Part shown: positions 1-7,504 of the stretch, one piece after another
Position numbering within the stretch: the stretch's first letter is position 1
How the letters are laid out: each line of letters begins with the position of its first letter
Assembly (NCBI RefSeq): GCF_000988165.1
Contig: NW_020169409.1
Span: 1-10,544, forward strand
DNA length: 10,544 nt
Reading direction: 5' to 3'
From: Vairimorpha ceranae
Lineage: Eukaryota > Microsporidia > Nosematidae
The notes under the pieces: model-generated
What the model was told of the DNA's origin: nothing
What the model saw: only the letters and a program-made list of their open reading frames with translations
The model's database searches: none
Program-made: the position numbers and the translations under genes

Positions 1-1
1 A

Positions 2-238
2 GCAGAGATTAGAAATAAACCGGATTTTAACAATGCAAGAGTAAATAGATGGGCGGAAAAGATACAGGAGTTTGGTTTCGAGATTAGCTATATGAGGCCG
101 GAAGAACTGATTGTTGCTGACTGTTTAAGTAGAATTTATACGACAGAGGCCGTAGAAAAGAAAAAGAAGATGATAAACGCCAGGAAGGAGAAACAAACAA
201 GTCAAAGAAGTGAACGGAAAAAAGTTTTGGGTATTTGA
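2..238 (+). pseudogene. Ty3/gypsy element A: C-terminal tail of RNase H and linker (fragment)
   Basis: The reading frame is open from the window edge to a TGA at 236-238. It encodes the tail of a retrotransposon RNase H: the segment FEISYMRPEELIVADCLSR matches the family ending in which an aromatic/basic strand is followed by 'N-x-ADxLSR'. A Lys/Glu-rich linker follows (from about residue 45). In Ty3/gypsy pol this tail sits between the catalytic RNase H core and the integrase zinc finger, which is exactly what follows here in the next frame. The catalytic RNase H residues lie outside the window, so their state is unknown. The frame overlaps the integrase frame at 210-238 and the change of frame (2 to 3) lies in or near the A-rich stretch 216-224, which points to a small indel. 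Domain identity is confident; lineage within gypsy is not. Confidence 0.8.
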
Positions 239-1199
239 TAAAGGAAGAGAAGATGAGATGTCTCCGGGTGAGGAGGGGGAAAAATTAATATATGATTGTC
301 ATGTGAACTTGAGCCACAGATGTAGAAAAACGGTGTATTACGAGCCTAGAAAAAGATACTATTGGTCGGAAATTAAGGACCAGATTTATGAAGTTATTAA
401 AAGATGTGAAACTTGTCAAAAATACAATAGAAAGACAGGTAGAGGTAGTGAATTTATAAGTACTACGAGATATTTAGAAAAAATTGGCATGTATATGATT
501 GAGTTTAGAATGAAAAGAAAGCGGTAGTTGTTGCGGTGGATTATTTCACGAGAAGGTTGTGGGGTAAAGTATTAGATAATAAACAAGCTGTCGGAATAGC
601 TTGAATTTTAAGAGAATTATGCACGCAAGGAAAGAAACCAGAGGAGATTGTAATTGATAACGGACTAGAATTTTGTAATGTGGAGATGAGAGAACTATGC
701 AGACAACTAAATATAAATCATCAAAAGTAGGCATAGAGTCACATAAGAACAATGGAAGGATAGAAAGAATTATAAGAACGTTAAGAGAAGATATTTAAAG
801 AGTAAAAAGGGTCTATTTGCTGAGAAAGTTTATGAAGCCATTGAAAAATATAATTGTAGTTACCATGTGGGTATTACATGTACGCCAATAGAGGCAGTTA
901 AAGATAAAACGGGAACTGTTATGATAGAGAATAACCCGGAAGGAAGTTATGCAAGTAGATTTAAGAAGTGGTCTAGAGAGAAATCTGTAAAGAATCAAAA
1001 AATAAGAGTAGCAAAGAATGAGAATCTTAAAGGATGCGATAAATATAGCCGAGGAAAATTTTTAGACCCAGGGGTTATAGTAGGAGTGGGTCTAAAGGAT
1101 TCATATATTGTCGGGTTAGATAATGGAAGATACGTGAAGAAAAGATACTATTATTTAAAGGGATTGGGTACGAAAGAACTGTTGAGAGCAGGAGACTAA
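210..1199 (+). pseudogene. Ty3/gypsy element A: integrase, frameshifted but with D,D,E residues present
   Basis: This would insert retrotransposon cDNA into the genome. The HHCC zinc finger is at 300-416 (His codons 300 and 315 spaced H-x4-H; Cys codons 405 and 414, C-x2-C). The RNase H-like core has Asp in AVDYFTR (539-541), Asp in VIDNGLEF (656-658) and Glu in NGRIERIIR (763-765), so all three catalytic positions survive. A basic C-terminal domain runs about 867-1199 and ends at TAA. The coding path crosses frames 3 (210-527), 2 (521-728), 1 (727-798) and 3 (801-1199). In-frame stops are a TGA at 602-604, probably a former Trp, and stops at 728-730 and 796-798 next to frame changes. It is non-coding as it stands. 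It differs from the other two integrases in the window, so it is a separate gypsy lineage. Confidence 0.85.
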
Positions 1200-1205
1200 C
1201 AGCCT

Positions 1206-1215
1206 GGAGCGGGAA
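1206..1215 (+). other. Putative polypurine tract of gypsy element A
   Basis: GGAGCGGGAA lies 6 bp after the integrase stop and directly before TGTTAT. A purine-rich tract abutting TG is the usual plus-strand primer and 3' LTR junction in Ty3/gypsy elements. One C interrupts it, and no second LTR in the window can confirm the boundary. Confidence 0.45.
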
Positions 1216-1375
1216 TGTTATAATTTATTATTTTATTAAACCCCAATTATGTTAAACACCAATATAAAATTAAAATTTTAAAAAAAATCTATTGTCTTAG
1301 TATTTTCCAAAAAAAATGCTTCGTTATATTTAAAACATAAAATATTTTCTTCTAGCTGATCCATAATAAAGGTTA
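1216..1375 (+). repeat. Putative 3' LTR of gypsy element A (right end not defined)
   Basis: The stretch begins TGTTATAATT immediately after the purine tract and is very AT-rich, with TATA-like and AATAAA-like strings. A matching copy is not present in the window, so the 3' end is a guess placed before the foldback; a clear CA terminus with a duplicated flank was not found. The only support is position behind an integrase C terminus plus the TG start. Confidence 0.35.
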
Positions 1376-1401
1376 AAAAATAATTCTTTTTTACCTTTAC
1401 T

Positions 1402-1485
1402 CCATCTTTTCTCCCCCTCCGAATAACTACGTTCACTTTAAAAAATTTTGTACGTAGTTATTCGGGGGGAGGGGCGGAAAGATGG
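1402..1485. repeat. Long GC-rich imperfect inverted repeat (foldback)
   Basis: The left arm 1402-1432 and right arm 1452-1485 are reverse complements over about 31-34 bases. The innermost 14 bases (CCGAATAACTACGT) are perfect; beyond them lie one G:T-compatible mismatch and small gaps within a C/G-rich block, and the outermost CCATCTTT pairs again. The loop is 19 bases, 1433-1451, and AT-rich. The GC-rich arms stand out from AT-rich flanks. It could be a foldback or MITE-like element, or two ends of one transposon brought together. No gene overlaps it. Confidence 0.75.
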
Positions 1486-1584
1486 TGGTGCGCCGGATAT
1501 GTTATCTCGAGTTTCAAATGTCAATTTTTATTTAGATAATTCTAAGTTTACAGAGTATATTTTTTCAGTTTATAGGAGTGAAAT

Positions 1585-1764
1585 TTATAGGAATATGTCT
1601 TTTCCCGAAGGGTAAGTACCAAACTTGTAATATTTTGTGATAAAACTATTTATTATATAACGATGTCTAAAGTCAGATAGCTTTTCAATAATCTTCTTAG
1701 TTTCTTCACACATAATTTTTAAATTATTTTTCTTTAAATAATAATTTCTAAAACATTGTTTCAT
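1585..1764 (-). other. Unassigned short ORF, doubtful
   Basis: The longest ATG-initiated reading frame here starts at 1764 and gives about 59 residues: an N-terminal KQCF motif, a Lys/Glu-rich middle (CEETKKIIEKL) and an aromatic tail ending near YPSGKDIFL. No domain, signal peptide or membrane segment is recognisable. The frame stays open upstream of the ATG to 1815 through a repeated KQCF unit that coincides with two tandem 18-mers. Composition looks more protein-like than random AT-rich sequence, but no homologue is recalled. It could be a remnant of a transposon or host gene, or chance. Confidence 0.2.
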
Positions 1765-1785
1765 TCCAAAACACTGTTTCAGACC
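1750..1785. repeat. Two tandem 18-bp units
   Basis: Units 1750-1767 and 1768-1785 differ at a few positions (AAAACATTGTTTCATTCC versus AAAACACTGTTTCAGACC). On the minus strand they encode the repeated KQCF of the doubtful ORF. Confidence 0.55.
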
Positions 1786-1815
1786 ATCGGTTTTGTTTTG
1801 GAAATCCCAAAACAA

Positions 1816-2129
1816 TTATTTGTCATGTTTGTGGCATGACAGGTATCCACCACATTTTTTAAAAATTTACCTCCAAAAATTTTAATAAATTTTGGTTTAA
1901 ATAAAAAATAAATAAAGAAGGGATACAAATTTAGAGATGAACCACAAAAAAGCTCAGCACGACCAAAAGCATAACAACGATATTTATGACACAAAGATGC
2001 CCGATAAAGCTGATAAAAATAAAATATTAAATAATAAAAGATTATTTTTTTGTTCTTACATAGAACAACACTTAAGGTTTGAACGTTTTACTAGAAGTTA
2101 CAACAAAAAGATTTTTGCTTTTTGTGTGT
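1816..2129. other. No recognisable gene
   Basis: This AT-rich stretch lies between the doubtful minus-strand ORF and the recognisable part of the ISXO2-like transposase. In + frame 3, codons from 1821 read CHVCG with two His soon after, which resembles half of a zinc ribbon and could belong to the transposase N terminus. It is followed at once by a stop and is too short to assign. The + strand ORF beginning at 1937 gave no family signal. Confidence 0.4.
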
Positions 2130-2652
2130 TACAAAGAATATCTCGATGTAAATCCTGTTTTACTTGACGGTCCGGGTATAATAGTTGAGGTAGATAAAAG
2201 TTTATTGTCTTGACGAGAAAGCTAGGGAATCCTATCAGTACTGACGACACCAGAGATACGATATAAATTGAGGAGGATTAAACGGGGCAAACGAGCGCAA
2301 CTTTTTTTAATTTGTGTTTTAGACAGAACTATTGTATCGCTAACAAATGCATTGTCTTCGTTTATAATAAACGATAGCGTATTATATACTGATGGCCAGC
2401 CCTCAATATTCGAGCGTATCAAGAAATTTAAATTTAAGACGCAATATTTCTAATCATTCTGTTGGGTTTAGAGCCATTGATGGCATCCATAGCAATGATA
2501 TAGAAGGATTTTGAGGCCACATGAAAGCAACGATGAGGAAAGAAAATGGTGTTCATAGAGACAACATTGATGAGTGGCCAACCCGATATACATTTAAGCG
2601 TAGATATATATTAGGAAAAAGTATTGAGGGGTGGCAGATATTTATGTTGTAA
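2130..2652 (+). pseudogene. ISXO2-like (IS1595/Merlin superfamily) transposase, C-terminal two thirds, broken
   Basis: The protein would be a cut-and-paste DDE-type transposase. The recognisable part starts near YLDVNP and continues into LDGPGIIVEVDKS, the family's first catalytic Asp motif (codon 2193-2195). VLYTDG supplies the second Asp (2391-2393). NHSVGF, then GIHSNDIEGF, gives the conserved H-x-N and the Glu (2503-2505). A basic C-terminal segment ends at TAA 2650-2652. Frame 3 holds up to about 2450, then frame 1 from 2452. In-frame stops fall at 2211, 2223 and 2512; the last replaces the Trp expected after IEGF. The Lys-rich 'KYNRGR' block after the first Asp is unrecognisable. The motif sequences differ strongly from the other ISXO2 copy at 6450-7253, so it is a different subfamily. 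Terminal inverted repeats could not be identified. Confidence 0.8.
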
Positions 2653-2736
2653 TTTTAATGCTCTTTTTTAAACTAAATCATTAAATTATTTATTTTTCCG
2701 CCTTATTAAAAAAATTTTAGGTGGGCAAACTTGTAA

Positions 2737-3431
2737 AGAAGACCCAAGCCTGTACAAGAAGTACGAATAATTGAAGATATAAAATCACTCGACGTTATTA
2801 ATTGGTGTTAAAAGTTTGAAGAAATTGCTTTAAATAATAAATGGATAGAAAAAATAAAATTGGCTATTCTTAAAACTTCCCTGATTTAAGATAATGCTAT
2901 AAAAGAAGATTGGATAGCAAATACGTGAAAAGAAGTAAAAGAATAGCTAATATTAAAAGTTTTTTTTGTAAAGAAGAGGAAAGCCTGTATAGGAAATTAT
3001 CAAATTGTATTTACTAAACAGATTTTAAATTAATATCTGAGTACTCTGAAGAAATTGAACTTTTAGTAATATACTTGCGATAATGAATAAAATGAATGAA
3101 ACTAAAAAGAAAAATGTTTCTCAATTGCATTTTATCAACACCTAGAAAGTGTGTATATGTCAGGTGAAGTTATGAAGATGCATTACAACAATGTAGTGGC
3201 TTGTTATAAATATTTTTTCAAACTCGAAAAAAGAATTGTTATACGAGAAAAAGAGTTAAAAGAAGGAAAAAAAAATTTTAAAAACTATTCGTAAATAAGG
3301 AATATGATAGTATACCAAATAAAGAAGAATGATATTTTAAACTGAACAGAATTGGAGATCGTACGATTGAACAATGGCCAACATACGGCGAGGATTTTTA
3401 TAAAAAGAAATTACAAAAGAAAAGAAAATAA
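2737..3431 (+). pseudogene. Ty3/gypsy Gag (capsid plus decayed nucleocapsid), broken
   Basis: Gag would form the virus-like particle shell and bind the RNA. Frame 1 from 2737 reads through stops as a capsid-type segment: KFEEIALNNKW, KIKLAILKTSL, then a TGA (2926-2928) where the family has Trp before KEVKE. After an eight-T run (2960-2967) the path shifts to frame 3 (EEESLYRKLSN). It returns to frame 1 around 3115-3290 (a Lys/Glu-rich helical stretch) and to frame 3 from about 3291. Residues at 3333-3374 read YFKLNRIGDRTIEQ, which keeps the C-x2-C-x4-H-x4-C spacing of a zinc knuckle while all four ligands are replaced. Stops include 2809, 2887, 2926, 2944 and 3330. The protease follows in the same frame, after a TAA at 3429-3431. 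Identification rests on pattern similarity and order. Confidence 0.65.
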
Positions 3432-3924
3432 AAAAGCGAACAAAACTATTTATTAAAACAAGGTGTATATCATCCTTCAATAACGTCGATACTAGGAAAA
3501 ATAAATAAACGAAAAGTTGAATTGAGAATCGATAATGGGGCTACTAGAAGCTTTATAAGAAAAGAATTAGCAGAAAAAGGAAAATTGCCGTTAATAAAAA
3601 CGGAGAGGGTTTAAATAATTTTTGGTAACGGGACAACCGTAGAAACAAATGTTTTAGTAGAAGTGGAATCGAAAATAGAAGAAGTAAAACTAAAATAAAA
3701 AAAACCCTTTATGTTTTAACGAAATGTCAGAAAATATTCCTTTGGGATGTAACTTTTTGTCCAATAATGAAATTTTGTTGGACTATAAGAACAAAGCCAT
3801 ATTTATAGGCAACGATATAGTTGCAATGCAAAACGAAACAAAAAACGTAAAAGATAATATGGATAAGCTTTTGTTTGAGAGAGTAATAGTAATAGAACAG
3901 AGAGAACTATTTAACGAAGAATAA
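3432..3924 (+). pseudogene. Ty3/gypsy retropepsin-like aspartic protease, broken
   Basis: The enzyme would cleave the Gag-Pol polyprotein. The active-site loop reads RIDNGATRSFI (Asp codon 3531-3533), where the family has D-T/S-G-A; the catalytic Asp survives but the second residue is Asn, consistent with one AGT to AAT change. A flap-like stretch FGNGTTVETNV follows. After stops at 3612 and 3696 the path moves to frame 1 near 3706. NIPLGCNFLSNNEILLDYKN then matches the family's C-terminal 'ILGxDFL...DYKN' strand and helix. The frame ends at TAA 3922-3924 after an acidic tail. Normally RT would follow within a couple of hundred residues; here the sequence instead runs into the end of a minus-strand element, so this element is truncated or interrupted. 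Confidence 0.75.
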
Positions 3925-4048
3925 TAAAATAATACATTAATAAAAATAGAAACACTGTTTATTACTCACACCTATTGTCATTACTATTAGCCCCCAAAGA
4001 TAATGGTTTGATAAAAGGGGATCAAATTTCTTATTTAACATTATTTAT
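3925..4048. other. Junction between convergent retroelements; possible 3' end remnant of element B
   Basis: No coding signal is visible. On the minus strand, downstream of element B's stop, TCTTTGGGGGC (3990-4001) could be a degraded purine tract, but no TG-initiated LTR follows convincingly. A short inverted repeat, TTTGAT / ATCAAA, flanks AAAAGGGG near 4007-4026. Confidence 0.35.
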
Positions 4049-5319
4049 TTAATAAAAGTTCTTTATATAGTTTTGGCTTCGCTCCGAAGCCTGTTGTGTT
4101 TCGGGGGTTAATTTCATATCCTTATGTTTTACTTTGAGGCGAATTATTTGGACATTTACAGTCACTGGTGACAACCTTCCCCCTTCATTTAAGGCATGTC
4201 TATTTACTAAAACCAATTCGATATTAGATTCACCTTCATTTTCCTTGAACACTAGAAAATCTTTTCGACTTATTTGCTGAGTTACACCGATCTCAATTGA
4301 TTGCATCTCGTAAGCTTCTTTCAACTTATTTTTAATTACAATATAAGGACCAATAAATTTTTTATCCAACTTGTTTTCTGGTTTTCTATTTTTAATAAAA
4401 ACCAACGTTCCCTCTTCTGCCTTGTCAAGGATCCAACCTTTTATTGTTTGACTTTCCAATATTATCCCCATGTCTACGATTGAATTCTAAAGACATTGAC
4501 TCACCACTTTCTAACATTAATCTTCTTTGTTCAAGATAATCTAAAGGAATTTCAAAATATAATATAAAGTCGCTTGGAAATCTTTTAATAAATCTAGGCA
4601 TCATAGCCTTACTTCCATATAACATTTCAAATAGTAAAATTTTGTATTTACCAATCGATGAAATTCTATACATCATTAAAACATATAACAAGACTCTATC
4701 CCGGTTTTCTTTATATTCAGCTACATACTTGCTCATCTTTACCATTATTGACTGGTTGGTTCTTTATACCAATCCATTCGTTTCCGGATGGTAAGGACTT
4801 GAATGTTTTAATTTACATTCAAATAGCTCCGAAGTGAGCTTTACCAACTTGTTAGTAAACTCTAGTCCCCGATCACTTCTGATGACTTTTACAGGCCAGG
4901 TCCAAATCTGAAAAACACATATTTAACCAAGAACTTGGATATCTCATGAGCCGACTTGTGTTTTATGGCTTTCGCTTCCACCCATTTTGTCATATAGTCC
5001 GTTGCTATAACGATAAACTTTTTTCCTGATCCACACCTTGGTAGGGGTCCGATGCAGTCGATCTCGATCGTATGGAACGATGGGCAAGCACTGTTGGAAT
5101 GATTTTAAATTATTAATTTCTTTTCTTATGTTTTAAGCATATTTTGCATCTTTTTACTGTATCCAGACAGGCTTGTTTGGTTATTTTTAAGTCTGGATTT
5201 TGTGACTGAAGGAATAAGTATGTACTTTCTGATCTCCCGTGTACGATGAAATGATGGGCTTCCCGTATAATGTCTGCTTCTCCGACAGCATTATTGTTCT
5301 TGATTGTTTTTAGGATCAA
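4049..5319 (-). pseudogene. Ty3/gypsy element B: integrase, catalytic Glu replaced by a stop
   Basis: Read on the minus strand from 5319. The zinc finger has H-F-I-V-H after EAH, and C-x2-C in KRCKICLKH. After stops at 5113-5115 a new frame gives IDCIGPLPRCGSGKKF and the first catalytic Asp in ATDYMTKW (4997-4999). A further shift leads to the second Asp in IRSDRGLEF (4872-4874). In SPYHPETNGLV-stop-RTNQ, the codon at 4764-4766 is TAA exactly where the DDE Glu belongs. The helical segment to about 4440 and the C-terminal domain (LVFIKNRKPENKLDKKFIGP, then YIVI) are in a further frame, with an acidic/polar tail ending at TAA 4049-4051. At least three frame changes and the Glu loss make it inactive. 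It is closer to plant/fungal-type gypsy integrases than to element A's. Confidence 0.88.
4075..4091. repeat. Small perfect hairpin in the integrase tail of element B
   Basis: GGCTTCG and CGAAGCC are perfect 7-bp arms around a 3-base loop. It lies inside the last 15 codons of the minus-strand polyprotein. It may be chance or an RNA structure near the transcript end. Confidence 0.5.
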
Positions 5320-5910
5320 TCCGGAAAATATGTCCGCCTGTTAGTTATTAACTCCTTTGCTATACTCAATTTTAAATACTAGATCACTCAAATACATGAT
5401 CCACCCCGCAATTCGTCCCTGTGGATCTTTAACTTTATATAACACACCAATAGTTTGTTATCTGTCTTTATTATAAACTCTTTATGTAAGTAATTTTTAA
5501 CCTTTTTTGTTGCAAATATTATCGCCAGCGTTTTCTTTTTAATCGTGGAGTAATTCAATTCGTGCTTATTCAAATCTCTAGAACAGCATCTGATTGTTAT
5601 TTCCTTACTTTCCCTTTTTTGTTTTAGGACTCCACCTAAACAATAATTTAAGGCGTCTGCCTCTACTATAATGGGTTGACTCATGTCTGGGATCACTAAC
5701 CACGGGCTGGATATCAACTCTTTTCTAATATCTTCTAGTCTTTCATTTATTCTGTCATCGATTTTCGCTTTTTCGTCGACACCTCTATGCAAGGGTAAAA
5801 CTTTATCTGCAAAATTTTTTATAAATCCTCTATAGTATCCGAATAATCCCAAGATTGACTAAAGTTCTTTTGTGGTTCTTACCACGACTTCACTCTCAAG
5901 GTCACCCAAT
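5320..5910 (-). pseudogene. Ty3/gypsy element B: RT connection and RNase H domain, broken
   Basis: On the minus strand from 5910. The RT thumb/connection reads VYPEKDR, then LGLFGYYRGFIKNFADKVLPL, the hallmark 'FLGxxxYYRxFIxxFA' stretch. RNase H follows: IIVEADALNYCLGGVL has the first Asp, NYSTIKKKTLAII has Lys (AAA, 5532-5534) where the catalytic Glu is expected, and IIKTDNKLL keeps the next Asp. After a frame change near 5410-5440, PQGRIAGWIMYLSDL leads to the tail FKIEYSKGVNN-stop-QADI, where the family has 'NxxADxLSR'. Stops are at 5859-5861 and 5341-5343, plus the frame change near 5955-5960 that separates this part from the RT palm. The Glu to Lys change should abolish RNase H activity. 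The frame runs on into the integrase zinc finger. Confidence 0.85.
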
Positions 5911-6360
5911 CTATCCTTCTCCGGATAGACCTTTCCTTTTTCTACTGTGTATCCAGCAGGTTAATGGTCTCTTGACAGAAACAGCTTTTTCCATATTCAG
6001 CTTTAGTCCGTTTTTTTCAGGTGCATTTAATACTTTTTTTTTAAAATCATCTATGTGAGATATTCTATTCTTCGAGTAGACTGTGATACCATCCAAATAT
6101 ACAATCACATTTCTATTTATTTAAGTTCTAAAGGTTCTACACATTAAACACTGGAATGTTGAAGGCGCATTTGTTTATCTGAACGGTATCTTTTTGAACT
6201 AAAATTTACCCAAAGGGCCCATGAATGCCGTGTATTCCTTTAAGTCCTTTTCTATAGGAATCTGGTGGTAGCAATTTAAAGTGTAGCTAGGGAAAAAACT
6301 AGCATCGCCCAATGCATTGATGCATTCTTCAATCAGGGGTGGCTCGCAAACCTCTTTTAT
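5911..6360 (-). pseudogene. Ty3/gypsy element B: reverse transcriptase palm, YxDD changed to YLDG
   Basis: On the minus strand from 6360, in one frame with stops. CEPPLIEECINALGDASFF corresponds to the family's 'YPLPxIDxxLxxLGxAxxF'. YTLNCYHQIPIEKD matches 'LDLxSGYHQIxI', but the first catalytic Asp of LDL is Asn or shifted (TLN). TAFMGPLGKF-stop-FKKIPFR-stop-TNAPSTFQCLM is the 'FxxMPFGLTNAPxTFQ' block. VIVYLDGITVYSK is the 'YLDDILVYS' catalytic turn with the second Asp changed to Gly (codon 6088-6090). Stops lie at 6199-6201, 6175-6177 and 6121-6123. The fingers domain, protease and Gag are absent: homology ends beside the left end of Merlin-1 at about 6360. Both catalytic losses and the stops show an old dead copy. 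Confidence 0.88.
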
Positions 6361-6366
6361 GATTCT

Positions 6367-6436
6367 GGCTAAAAAAGGCTTTACTGGGCAGATTTTACAG
6401 GAGGCAAAAAAAAAATATTTTTAGCCCTTTTTTAAA
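6367..6436 (+). repeat. Left terminal inverted repeat of Merlin-1
   Basis: The arm begins GGCTAAA and ends in TATTTTTAGCCCTT. It matches the reverse complement of 7333-7399 at roughly 85%, with shared blocks GCTTTACT, CAGATTTTAC and TATTTTTAGCCCTT. An A-run differs in length (10 versus 8). Confidence 0.8.
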
Positions 6437-6449
6437 AACGAGAAGAATT

Positions 6450-7253
6450 ATGATGACAAACGAAGAAATACAAAATTTGTATTTTCAAGTAAAATCGTTA
6501 AAACAAAAGCAAAAAGTTTTTGTTGTTCATCTGACACTCGAATAGAATGCCCGGTGGCTCTTTTTTTGCGATGCAAATGGAAAAGATGTAGATTGTTATT
6601 TACTATCTGGAAAAACTCTTTTTTCGAACACGCACATCTTGACAATATTTTATTGCTTGAAATAATTAATTTATGGTTCACAGGGGCTTCTTATGGTCTA
6701 ATGGCGCACATATTAGGCTGCAGTAAACAAAATATAGTCAATACAATAAATAAACTGCAGATCTTTAATATTTATGAGCGATATCTTAAAGACGTAAAAC
6801 AAGTTGGAGGAAACAATATTGTTGTAGAAATCGATGAATCAAAAATAGGAAAGAATAAATATAACAGGGGAAAGCCTGTAAAAGGGTTTGGTGTTTTGGA
6901 ATGGTAGAACGTACCACCGATAAAAAAATGATTTTCGTTCTTATTAAAAAGTGTGACAAGCAGACCTTATTCCTTTATTATTTAAACACGTTAATATTGA
7001 ATCCACAATATACTCAGATATGTGGAAAGCTTATTTTAACTTGGGATTGCATTTTAAAAGATACAACATGATAAATCATTCAGTAACTTTTAGAGATCAA
7101 AAAACAAGTGTTCATACTAACACAATAGAAGGAAACTGGCGTTCATTAAAAGCCTCTATATCTAATAGGTGCAGGACAGAAAAACTTGCTCCTTTATTTC
7201 TTTTTAGATATATGATTATTAGAAATGAAACTCCATTACCACTAAAGTTTTAA
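6450..7253 (+). pseudogene. ISXO2/Merlin-type transposase of Merlin-1, frameshifted
   Basis: The start is the ATG at 6450 (ATGATG, MMTNEEIQN), 14 bases inside the left repeat. Frame 3 shifts to frame 2 in the A-rich run around 6500-6516. A Cys-rich segment follows (FCCSSD, ECPVALFLRC, RC), the N-terminal zinc ribbon expected of the family. Then come NSFFEHAHL and a helix-turn-helix-like stretch (GLMAHILGCSKQNIVN). VVEIDESKIGKNKYNRGK carries the first catalytic Asp (6833-6835). Frame 1 begins near 6896 (GMVERTTDKK) and frame 3 near 6966 (STIYSDMWKAY, second Asp 7017-7019). VHTNTIEGNW has the family Asn (7119-7121) and Glu (7128-7130). TAA is at 7251-7253. All catalytic residues remain; the damage is three frame changes. 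It is less decayed than the 2130-2652 copy. Confidence 0.88.
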
Positions 7254-7332
7254 ATAAAATATTAATAAAGTTATGTTTGTAATTTTTTTTAAATTTATGT
7301 CTTCTTACAAGTTATCTTCAGCAATAAAAATT

Positions 7333-7399
7333 TAAAAAGAAGGGCTAAAAATATTTTTTTTGCCCCGGTAAAATCTGCTTAGTAAAGCTATCTTTAGCC
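7333..7399 (-). repeat. Right terminal inverted repeat of Merlin-1
   Basis: This is the reverse complement of the left arm, running from AAGGGCTAAAAATA to TCTTTAGCC. It lies about 80 bases after the transposase stop. Confidence 0.8.
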
Positions 7400-7504
7400 G
7401 GTTCTTGAATTAAGCTGGAAATTTAATAATATAGTAGACAAATTCGAAATGATAATATCAATTATTAAATTAAAATTTTAATTTCAATTTTTTCAAAAAA
7501 AATA

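Larger units (their letters stand above)
6367..7399 (+). mobile_element. Merlin-1: ISXO2/IS1595-like DNA transposon bounded by long inverted repeats
   Basis: The segment of about 1.03 kb is bounded by near-identical inverted repeats and holds a single transposase reading path on the + strand. Size, single gene and DDE type match the eukaryotic Merlin superfamily, whose bacterial relatives are IS1595/IS1016. It sits between the truncated 5' side of gypsy B and the start of gypsy C. A clean 8-9 bp target duplication is not visible: GATTCT on the left and GGTTCT on the right differ by one base. The exact outer boundaries are therefore uncertain by several bases. Confidence 0.72.

Noticed and set aside
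210..238. Programmed ribosomal frameshift between overlapping frames in element A
   Set aside because: The overlap lies between RNase H and integrase, not at a Gag-Pol boundary, and several other frame changes in the same element cannot all be programmed.
1402..1485. Foldback as a rho-independent terminator
   Set aside because: The window is eukaryotic in character, the hairpin is too long, and no adjacent gene ends into a T-run after it.
1473..2702. GGCGGAAA near 1474 and its complement near 2695 as ends of the second ISXO2 element
   Set aside because: The match is about eight bases and does not extend; the flanking sequences are unrelated.
6358..7408. Target-site duplication of Merlin-1 (GATTCT versus GGTTCT)
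   Set aside because: Only six bases, with one mismatch, and shorter than the 8-9 bp usual for the superfamily; not strong enough to annotate.
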